Positions 25,710 to 33,225 of a stretch of DNA of 33,225 bases are shown here, one piece after another. The notes beneath the pieces were generated by a model. It was not told where the DNA came from, searched no databases, and was given only the letters and a program-made list of their open reading frames with translations. The stretch comes from Phycisphaerales bacterium (GTDB taxonomy: Bacteria > Planctomycetota > Phycisphaerae > Phycisphaerales > UBA1924), in the NCBI GenBank assembly GCA_016742075.1, contig JACVCL010000015.1, positions 1 through 33,225 of the forward strand, given 5' to 3'. The stretch's first letter is position 1. The number at the start of each line of letters is the position of its first letter. The translations under genes and the position numbers were made by a program.

Positions 25710-26155
25710 CGGCGTCGTCCTCTCCGGCGCCGCCCCCGACGGGAGCGGCCATGAACCACCCAGACAAGGGGAACTCACCCCCTCGGGCGCGCCGGGCGGG
25801 CGCTCGCCTCGCCCCGGCGACAGTCCATCGACGATCCCGGCCTCCGGATTGACCTCGCCCCGCCCCGCCCGCGCGCTTTCTCGTACACCACGCCTAGCCC
25901 GGAACACCCCGGCCCAAACACGCCCCTATCAAGGGTGGGCACTTTCCGTAATCCCTTGTAAAACAACGACTATTGGCGAACCGCCGCGCACAAGTCGCTT
26001 GCACGACCCCCCACATCGGCTATTCTTAGACGTCGTTGGGGCGTCATCCGTCGCGATGATGCCAGCCTGGAGTCAGTCGGTGTCCCGGACGCCACTCGAC
26101 CCCTCTTCGGGCTCTGCCTCCGTGTGTGCTGTGTGATCGAGAGGAGAGTTCATCG
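25710..26155. other. 446-base divergent intergenic region, pilT/LuxR-type gene
   Basis: No gene is supported. The stretch 25931-26030 is noticeably less GC-rich than its surroundings and includes AATCCCTTGTAAAACAACGA at about 25950-25969, so promoters for both directions probably lie here. The plus-strand candidate is listed separately; no clear minus-strand promoter was found. Confidence 0.5.
25999..26026 (+). promoter_or_regulatory. Candidate promoter for the LuxR-type gene
   Basis: TTGCAC at 25999-26004 and TATTCT at 26021-26026 are 16 bases apart. The -10 matches four of six and the -35 three of six. It would give a leader of about 120 bases. Confidence 0.35.
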
Positions 26156-26644
26156 ATGAGCCTGCAGCGTGCTGCCCGCCGGGGTCCTGCGCAGAATCCG
26201 AGCTTCGAGGGCCTCACCATCGCGGCCACGCCCGCTCACCCCGTGGAAGCCGGGCGCAGGCCCGTGGTCCGGCCGGTCTCCGTCGCCTCGGCCCCGCCGA
26301 TCGAGGATCTCGACGCTGAGTCCCCTGCGCTCTCGCCGCACGACACCCGGGCCGAGAACTGCAACTGGACGCTCGAGCTGCTGCCCGCCGAGCGCAGCTA
26401 CCTGGTGCACGCGTTTTCCAGCCTCACCTCCCGCGAGCGCGATGTCGTTTTCGCGATCTGCGAGGGGGGCAGCAACCACTCCATCGCCGAGCGGCTCGCG
26501 ATCGCCCTCCCCACCCTCCGCACCCACCTGATGCGCCTGAATCAGAAACTGGGGACAACCGGAAAAGGGGATGTTGTGCGGTTCGCGGCGTCTCAGCTGC
26601 TCGACGGCTACCGCAGCCGGGCTCTGCAGCCGGGCAAGGCCTGA
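26156..26644 (+). CDS. Stand-alone LuxR/GerE-type helix-turn-helix regulator
   Basis: This 162-residue protein has a Pro/Arg-rich, probably disordered N-terminus (1-70). A C-terminal LuxR-type HTH lies at about 90-147: LTSRERDVVFAICEGGSNHSIAERLAIALPTLRTHLMRLNQKLG is read there as consecutive family motifs, with the conserved Thr/Ser-Arg-Glu start and a recognition helix around PTLRTHLMRL. No receiver, PAS or autoinducer domain precedes it, so it resembles short single-domain LuxR proteins. Strong GAGGAGAG sits seven bases before the ATG. It is divergent from pilT and lies upstream of the large surface-protein gene, so it may regulate either. The targets are inference. Confidence 0.88.
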   Translation: MSLQRAARRGPAQNPSFEGLTIAATPAHPVEAGRRPVVRPVSVASAPPIEDLDAESPALSPHDTRAENCNWTLELLPAERSYLVHAFSSLTSRERDVVFAICEGGSNHSIAERLAIALPTLRTHLMRLNQKLGTTGKGDVVRFAASQLLDGYRSRALQPGKA

Positions 26645-26675
26645 GGCGGCTCCTCTATCTTGATCACTGGCATTC

Positions 26676-26689
26676 GCCCTGATCAGGGC
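26676..26689. repeat. 14-base perfect palindrome
   Basis: GCCCTGATCAGGGC reads the same on both strands. It sits 31 bases after the LuxR-type stop and between two copies of GGCATTCG. TGATCA also occurs at 26661-26666. An operator or part of a terminator region is possible. Confidence 0.6.
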
Positions 26690-26705
26690 ATTCGTGCCGC
26701 GTCTC

Positions 26706-26727
26706 GGATCATCGTTTTCGATGATCC
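26706..26727. repeat. 9-bp hairpin with TTTT loop
   Basis: GGATCATCG (26706-26714) pairs perfectly with CGATGATCC (26719-26727) around a TTTT loop. No T-run follows directly, so it is not a standard terminator on its own. Confidence 0.65.
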
Positions 26728-26733
26728 TTCGCT

Positions 26734-26753
26734 GTGGTCACGTTGGTGACCAC
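26734..26753. repeat. 8-bp dyad, possible operator or weak terminator
   Basis: GTGGTCAC (26734-26741) and GTGACCAC (26746-26753) form a perfect dyad around GTTG. Five Ts follow at 26760-26764, so it could end the LuxR-type transcript weakly. The symmetric shape would also suit a dimeric regulator. Confidence 0.55.
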
Positions 26754-26895
26754 TAGTCATTTTTGGGGGCGGCCGGGCGGGCTGGACGATGACCGAACAG
26801 AAGGCGTCTGCGCCGAGGGGCCGAAGGTCGGCCCCAAACTGCCCGGTTTATCCACATTTTCAGTGGTCAATGGCCGTTTGGACCCCGCCCGTGCT

Positions 26896-26924
26896 TTGCA
26901 AGCATTCACAAACCGGGGTAGTCT
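26896..26924 (+). promoter_or_regulatory. Candidate promoter for the large surface-protein gene
   Basis: TTGCAA at 26896-26901 and TAGTCT at 26919-26924 are 17 bases apart. The matches are four and three of six. It would give a leader of nearly 290 bases. Confidence 0.25.
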
Positions 26925-27212
26925 CTCCCGGAGCACGCCCGACCGCCCGGTAACCTCGGGCCGGCTGGCGCACAGGTTATGCGATTGACCGGATTGACCA
27001 TCTTCACTGCTTCATTCACCGCAAGCACCGCTCTGCGCCACGGATGCGCAGCGTTCACGATCGTGGCGGGGTCGGCTCGGGCCGGCTTCGCGTTGGCAGT
27101 TTTCTTTCCCAGCGTCGAGGCCCGCCCGCACCGCGACTGAGCGGCGGCCTGTAAATGGAGCACGCTCGTGCCGGGCACTCGGCCCGTCGGGAGCAGTTGA
27201 AAGGACCCAGAG

Positions 27213-30200
27213 ATGAGGAATCGCAGTGTTTGGACGGCTCTGGCGCTGATCGGCGCGGCGGGCTTCGCCCCCGTCGCCCTCGCCCAGACGCAGTGGAACC
27301 CCAATAGCGTTCAGCCGGTGCCGGGCAATAACCCGCTCACCGCTGTCGCCAACGGCGTGGTGATCAACCAGCCGGTGCTCAGCAACGTCGAGAGCGTCGG
27401 GCCCCGCACGACGATCAGCTTCAACGTGCCCGCCGGCCTCAACGCCGGCGGCGTGATCCCCGCCGGCAACCTGAGCTCGGCCTATCTGGTCGGTCTCGAT
27501 GCCTCCGGCAACATCGTCGCGGGCACCGCCACCAGCGTGTCGGCGCTGCTCGTCGCCACCCCGGCGTACAACAACGGCGCCGGCAACGCCGACGTCCGCA
27601 TCGACCTCTCGGCCGGCGTCGGCACGCTGGCCATCTTCACCAACCCGGCGGTCCGGTCGATCGGCATCCGCATCACCTCGGGCGCTGATCCCGCGGGCCT
27701 CTCGGCCGGCGCTCAGACGGCCTGGAATGCCGACATCGCCACGACCAACAGCAGCAACGTCACCGCCCTGCCCGTCGCGACGCCGCTCAACCTCACCAAC
27801 GCGTATCTCGCGACCGTCGGCGGCAACCCGCGGGCCTTCCTGGTGTTCAACCGCCGCATGGTTGGCACCACCGGCGCCTTCCCCGGTGGCAACGACGGCA
27901 ACCAGGGCGGCGCGGTCGCCGCGGCCGACTTCCAGATCAACGCCACCTCGACGTTCGCCGGCAGCGAGCCCGCCCCGACCCTCCTCACGGTGGGCGGCGG
28001 CGACGGCTGGCTGGCCTCGGCCAACAACTCCATCTACCGGTTCACGGTCGGTGGCGGCTCGACCTACGTGCTCGGCAGCTTCGTCCGCCCGGCCTACAAC
28101 GCCGGCGGCGTGCCGACCTTCAGCACCACCGCTCTTCGCGACTTCGTGAAGAACCTGCCGACGGCCAGCAGCGCGGCCATCACCGCGCCCCCGGCCCTGG
28201 CCGCCTCGGGCTCGGCGGCCATCGCCCCGCTGGGCGCCGGCGGCTCGGCCGCCAACATCTTCCGCGTCACCTTCAACAACCCCATCGCCAACTCCGGCGC
28301 GATCTCGACCGACTGCTTCCAGATCCGCGTCAACAGCAACAGTGTGGTCTCCGACCTGCAGGTCACCGGCATCTCGGCCGACCCGTCTGACCCGAACTCG
28401 ATCCGCCTCAGCATCAATGACACCGGCTTCACCGGCGTCGGCCCCGATGGCCGCGCCGCTGTCGGCTTCGGCGGCGGCGGCCCCGCCGGCGTGTTCACCG
28501 TCCGCGTCATCACGGGCACCACGCCCCCGCAGGACATCTTCGGCAACAACTTCAGCGGCTCGGCCGACCTCACGGCCGCCGACAAGATCGCCCCGAGCCT
28601 CGTGGGCGTCAGCTACCACGACCTCAACGGCGACGGCAACCTCGACGCCGTGGCCTATGTCTTCAACGAGCCGATGACCGCGATCACTTCGAGCACCGGC
28701 TTCACCCTGCTCCGCGTCGCCAACCAGACGGTGCGGCCGAAGCAGCTGATCGACCCGCTCACCGGCGCCCTCACGCCCACCACCACCGGCGCCACCGCCG
28801 GCACCGTGCCGCAGAACACCATCCCGATCACCTCGGTGGGCCTGGGCTCGGTGTTCACCACCAACTTCACCAACACCAACGTTCGCGAGTCCAACAACGC
28901 GATCGTGATCCAGTTCAACCCGCTGACGTTCGACTGGAACCTCAACGGCACCTCGGGCACCGGCACCGGCGGCGTGCTGAACGACGCCAACGAGCCGATT
29001 CCCGGCACCAACGACCCCAACGCCCTCTCGATCGGCGCCACGGGCATCAACTTCACCGACGCGGCCGGCAACCTGACGGTCTCGCCGATCCCGGCTCCCG
29101 GCGCGCCGACCATCAAGCGCACCGGCCCGGTGCTCGTGAACGCCTTCTTCTACGCCGGTCACAACCAGAACGGCGCCGACAACGCGCAGTACTTCTCCCA
29201 GCAGTCCGGCGACGTCGGCCGCTCGATCCTTCTCAACCGCGCCGCGCTGGTCTACACCGAGGCCGTGAACAACGGCGCCCTCGTCCGCCAGAACATCCGC
29301 TTCGGCCCCGGCGGCACCCGCTCGTTCTCGACGAACACCTCCGGTGACTTCGTGGGCGGCCCCGACGGCAACATCCTCACGCTCCAGAACAACTCCATTC
29401 CCAACAACGGCAACGCCGACCTTGTGCCCGGCACCACGATCAGCACCATCGCCCCGGTCTACAACCCCGGCTCGTCGAGCCTGGGCGCCGGCATCCGCGA
29501 CGGCGGCGGCAACAACCCGTCGCCGGCCGGCTCGGCCGTGCTCCAGGACCGCCGCGCCCCGTTCGCGCTGCTCACCAGCGACGTTGACGGCACCACCACG
29601 TTCATCCAGGCCTTCCTGATCGACAGCAACGGCAACGGCTTCGCCGACCGCGTCGACATCACGATGTCCGAGGCCGTGGCCACCAGCCCGGCCCTGGCCG
29701 CGTCAGACTTCTCGATCAATCAGGGCGGCAGCGTCTCCGGCGCCCCGACCGTCAGCGGCAACACCATCTCGGTCCCGCTGACCGACGGCGTCATCGCGAT
29801 GACCAGCACCCCGACCCTCACCTACAACGGCGCCAGCGCTCTCAACCGCGTCCGCGACACGGCCACCCCGGCCAACCTCGTTTCGGCGATCAATGACTCG
29901 TTCTCCGTCCGCGCTGTGCCGGGCGCCAACCGCCCCGTGCAGGATGTGGCCATCATGCCCTTCCTGGGCACCATCACCGGCACCGACGGCAACCCGGCCC
30001 CGATCAACACCAAGGTGTACGCCTTCATCGCCTACCCCACCGTCAGCCGCGTCTCGTTCCAGGCCAACGGCGTGCCGGTGAACTACGACCGCAATCAGGG
30101 CACCAGCAACACCAACAGCACGATCAACGCGATGACCAACTGGTGGCTGGGCCTCCAGGACTTCGTGTACTACGACAACAACCGCTTCCGCACCGATTTC

Positions 30201-31490
30201 AGCGATGATTACGTCCCGATCACCTTCGCCAATGCCACCAACGTGAACGGCATCACGTTCACGGGCAAGGCCACGATCGGCAACTCCTTCACCTACAGCA
30301 CCGGCGGCGGTAACGCGACCGTCATCACCAACGGCCGCCTCGAGTTCTGCTGGGACGTGCTCCGCTCGAGCGGTGGCCTCGTTGAGAGCCTCTACGGCCG
30401 CAACAACGTCAACAATACCGGCGCCGGCTTCGACATCGGCGCCAAGCCGATCGCCTCCCGCGGCGTGGTCGATAATCCCGCCCAGGCCGGCACCTACCGC
30501 ATGCACGTCTCGGGCCCGGTCGCGGCCTTCGACGGCAGGAAGAATCTCGACGCCACGGGCAGGCCCATCATCTTCGTCGTCGAGCTGCCGGACGGCACCC
30601 GCTACGCGGTGTCGGGCCTGCTCAGCTCGGTGAACGGCGCCCCGATCCTCTTCAACGCCAACAACCGCAACCAGGGCCAGAACGGCGCCTCGGCCGATGA
30701 GGCCTCCAACGCCACCCGCTTCGACATCGACCTCCGCCGCGTCGGCAACAAGACCGCCTGGCCGGGCTGGAATCTGGTCGGCTACGACCGCAACAGCGGC
30801 TACGCGGCTTCCACCGCGGCCCGCCCGGTCCTGCCCTCCGCGATCACCTCGGCCAACGTCCGCGTCGCCCCGCTGCTCCCCTGGACCAGCGCCCTCGAGA
30901 ACTTCGTCTACTTCACCGACGATGACGCCAACGGCAAGTGGACCAGCAACGACGATGACGGCAATCAGTTCGACTCGCTGATCATCGACCCCGACTGCAC
31001 CCGCTACTTCGCCTTCACCATGACCAGCTTCGGCGTGCAGCTGAACACCGGCAACGGCCTGAACCAGGGCATCAACAATGTCGTCGGCGGCTACGGTGTG
31101 GCCCTGTTCCTCAATCGCTCCGCCGGCAACTCTCCCCTGGGCATCTTCCAGTTCGGCGCTGCGGTCCCGACGACCCAGGCCAACTTCTTCGGCACCTCCG
31201 CCGCCTTCCCGAACAACAGCACCACCCAGGGTTGGTCGCTCCTCACCAGCTTCGCCAACTTCGATAACAGCGGCTCGGGCTTCCCCGCCAACATCACCGG
31301 CGGCACCACCAACAACGGCAAGCTCGACTACGTCATCACCTTCCAGAACCGCGGCATCAGCGTGAGCCCGCAGATCGTGGTCACCAGCCGCGACCTGCAG
31401 CCCGCCGGCGCCCCGAACGCCACCAACAACGTCAACAGCACCACCGGCATCTCCGCCGGCCAGGCCTTCTTCGGCCACTTCCGCCGCTAA
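27213..31490 (+). CDS. Large exported Asn/Gly/Thr-rich surface protein with Ca2+-loop motifs (S-layer-like candidate)
   Basis: This 1425-residue protein has a clear signal peptide (MRNRSVWTALALIGAAGFAPVALA, cleavage after Ala24). The mature part is rich in Asn, Gly, Thr, Ala and Ser, poor in Lys and Cys, and should be almost all beta. Repeating blocks begin with phrases such as DKIAPSLVGVSYHDLNGDGNLD (block near 455-475) and RRAPFALLTSDVDG, followed by a strand and EPM or SEAV. These resemble SbsA-type Ig-like surface domains. Asp-rich loops occur at about 470 (DLNGDGNLD), 804 (DSNGNGFAD) and 1237 (DDANGKWTSNDDDG). The region beyond about 970 is a different, aromatic-richer module. AAGGA eight bases upstream supports the ATG. 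Codon use is very uniform (AAC, GGC, ATC), consistent with high expression. The S-layer role is inference; no anchoring motif is recognised. Confidence 0.85.
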   Translation: MRNRSVWTALALIGAAGFAPVALAQTQWNPNSVQPVPGNNPLTAVANGVVINQPVLSNVESVGPRTTISFNVPAGLNAGGVIPAGNLSSAYLVGLDASGNIVAGTATSVSALLVATPAYNNGAGNADVRIDLSAGVGTLAIFTNPAVRSIGIRITSGADPAGLSAGAQTAWNADIATTNSSNVTALPVATPLNLTNAYLATVGGNPRAFLVFNRRMVGTTGAFPGGNDGNQGGAVAAADFQINATSTFAGSEPAPTLLTVGGGDGWLASANNSIYRFTVGGGSTYVLGSFVRPAYNAGGVPTFSTTALRDFVKNLPTASSAAITAPPALAASGSAAIAPLGAGGSAANIFRVTFNNPIANSGAISTDCFQIRVNSNSVVSDLQVTGISADPSDPNSIRLSINDTGFTGVGPDGRAAVGFGGGGPAGVFTVRVITGTTPPQDIFGNNFSGSADLTAADKIAPSLVGVSYHDLNGDGNLDAVAYVFNEPMTAITSSTGFTLLRVANQTVRPKQLIDPLTGALTPTTTGATAGTVPQNTIPITSVGLGSVFTTNFTNTNVRESNNAIVIQFNPLTFDWNLNGTSGTGTGGVLNDANEPIPGTNDPNALSIGATGINFTDAAGNLTVSPIPAPGAPTIKRTGPVLVNAFFYAGHNQNGADNAQYFSQQSGDVGRSILLNRAALVYTEAVNNGALVRQNIRFGPGGTRSFSTNTSGDFVGGPDGNILTLQNNSIPNNGNADLVPGTTISTIAPVYNPGSSSLGAGIRDGGGNNPSPAGSAVLQDRRAPFALLTSDVDGTTTFIQAFLIDSNGNGFADRVDITMSEAVATSPALAASDFSINQGGSVSGAPTVSGNTISVPLTDGVIAMTSTPTLTYNGASALNRVRDTATPANLVSAINDSFSVRAVPGANRPVQDVAIMPFLGTITGTDGNPAPINTKVYAFIAYPTVSRVSFQANGVPVNYDRNQGTSNTNSTINAMTNWWLGLQDFVYYDNNRFRTDFSDDYVPITFANATNVNGITFTGKATIGNSFTYSTGGGNATVITNGRLEFCWDVLRSSGGLVESLYGRNNVNNTGAGFDIGAKPIASRGVVDNPAQAGTYRMHVSGPVAAFDGRKNLDATGRPIIFVVELPDGTRYAVSGLLSSVNGAPILFNANNRNQGQNGASADEASNATRFDIDLRRVGNKTAWPGWNLVGYDRNSGYAASTAARPVLPSAITSANVRVAPLLPWTSALENFVYFTDDDANGKWTSNDDDGNQFDSLIIDPDCTRYFAFTMTSFGVQLNTGNGLNQGINNVVGGYGVALFLNRSAGNSPLGIFQFGAAVPTTQANFFGTSAAFPNNSTTQGWSLLTSFANFDNSGSGFPANITGGTTNNGKLDYVITFQNRGISVSPQIVVTSRDLQPAGAPNATNNVNSTTGISAGQAFFGHFRR

Positions 31491-32726
<1,236 letters not shown>

Positions 32727-32727
32727 C

Positions 32728-33225
32728 GTGGGCCGCGGCGCACCGAACCGAGCGGGGGCCGCCTTCCGGCACCGCCGCGCCTTCGGAAGGGCGTTCACGC
32801 TGATCGAACTGGTGGTCACCCTGGCGGTGATGGGTCTGCTGCTGGCCCTCGTGGCCGCGGCGGTGGGGCGGACGTCTCGGGCGACGCGTCAGGAGCGGGC
32901 GCTGGGCGAACTGGTGAACATGCTCACCGCCGCGCGCACCGAGGCGCTGCGGCGGTCGGTGACGGTGGACGTCCGGGTGTCGCTCGGCGGGGACGCCGCG
33001 GCGGCCGAGGGCGGTGGGCCGGTGGGGTTCCGGGCGAAGTTCGGGGATCGCGAACGCCGGTGGCCGGCCGAGGGGCTCACCGCGCTCGACCCCGAGGGTC
33101 GGCCGATCCCCGCGTGCCCCGACGAGCGTTGGGCGGCGGCGGGCCCTGCGGGCGGAGGGGAGGTCGGCCGTTCGGCCGTGGGAACTGGCGGGGGCGCGGC
33201 GGGCGCGGCGGGCGTGGGGGCGGTG
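32728..33225 (+). CDS. Partial prepilin-type protein, GspH/FimT-like
   Basis: A frame starting GTG at 32728, one base after the TGA of the collagen-like gene, stays open for 166 codons to the window edge. A basic leader is followed by FTLIELVVTLAVMGLLLALVAAAV, a prepilin helix with Glu at mature position 5. Next comes NMLTAARTEALRRSVTVDVRVS, the GspH/FimT signature after the helix. The residue before the cleavage site is Ala (GRA/FTLIE), not the usual Gly. A Gly/Ala/Pro-rich stretch appears near the end. GspH-type pseudopilins are minor components of type II secretion or type IV pilus-like machines. The one-base gap suggests translational coupling with the upstream gene. Confidence 0.82.
   Translation, partial: MGRGAPNRAGAAFRHRRAFGRAFTLIELVVTLAVMGLLLALVAAAVGRTSRATRQERALGELVNMLTAARTEALRRSVTVDVRVSLGGDAAAAEGGGPVGFRAKFGDRERRWPAEGLTALDPEGRPIPACPDERWAAAGPAGGGEVGRSAVGTGGGAAGAAGVGAV

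Larger units (their letters stand above)
26645..27212. other. 568-base non-coding leader region before the surface-protein gene
   Basis: No protein-like frame is present on either strand. The region holds three consecutive dyads (26676-26753, listed separately). The octamer GGCATTCG is repeated at 26669-26676 and 26687-26694. GATTGACC is repeated at 26983-26990 and 26992-26999. One candidate promoter is listed at 26896-26924. AAGGA lies eight bases before the ATG at 27213. A long untranslated leader or a small RNA is possible. Confidence 0.5.

Noticed and set aside
25710-25907. 66-codon extension of PilT
   Set aside because: The normal PilT N-terminus begins at 25709 with a good Shine-Dalgarno; upstream residues are Gly/Pro/Arg-rich.
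26734-26988. 84-codon frame between the LuxR-type and surface-protein genes
   Set aside because: Starts inside a dyad, lacks a ribosome-binding site and has no protein-like pattern.
27012-31478. Two long minus-strand frames (716 and 591 codons) opposite the surface protein
   Set aside because: Gly/Ala/Val/Arg/Asp-rich shadows created by NNC codon bias of the real gene.

Overview
The window is very GC-rich and gene-dense, with many GTG starts and short or overlapping gene junctions. A dockerin-type Ca2+ repeat on a secreted protein, large low-lysine surface proteins, many prepilin-like proteins and multi-domain membrane fusions together suggest a Planctomycetota bacterium, most likely of the class Phycisphaerae. 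That placement is inference from gene style; no rRNA, tRNA, CRISPR array or insertion sequence is visible.

Layout. (1) 1-7462, minus strand: the start of an unrecognised gene, a BFN/DUF151 protein, then a tight four-gene membrane/envelope operon (small membrane protein, secreted TPR-like protein, LPG-synthase-TM/flippase-like protein, and a 905-residue alpha/beta-hydrolase + DedA + ATP-grasp fusion). (2) 7668-11677, plus strand: a signal-anchored alpha-helical-repeat protein, then an oligopeptide ABC substrate-binding protein overlapping its OppB-type permease; OppC/D/F are not in the window. (3) 11796-18380: envelope polysaccharide genes. A tandem double GT2 glycosyltransferase, a GT4 glycosyltransferase and a GDP-mannose 3,5-epimerase homologue lie on the minus strand, and UDP-glucose 6-dehydrogenase is divergent on the plus strand. 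(4) 18495-18860: a small membrane-anchored protein with a good promoter and probably no 5' leader. (5) 18867-25709, minus strand: a type IV pilus/type II secretion-like cluster in the order pilT, pilC, PilV-like, PilX-like (952 residues with Ca2+-loop motifs), PilJ-like. (6) 26156-33225, plus strand: a stand-alone LuxR-type HTH protein, a 568-base non-coding stretch with three consecutive dyads, a 1425-residue exported surface protein closed by a strong terminator, a collagen-like/dockerin protein, and a GspH-like pseudopilin that runs off the window.

How the parts fit. Most of the window concerns the cell envelope and surface: nucleotide-sugar synthesis (GDP-L-galactose-type and UDP-glucuronate) feeding glycosyltransferases, pilus-like export and retraction machinery, and surface proteins with Ca2+-binding and collagen-like modules. 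The most unusual items are the three-domain fusion at 696-3413 in its overlapping operon, the collagen-like segment apparently inserted into a beta-domain of a dockerin protein at 31662-32726, the lysine/alanine tail on the epimerase, and the Ca2+-loop-rich PilX-like protein. Several very long antisense reading frames are GC-driven shadows and were rejected.
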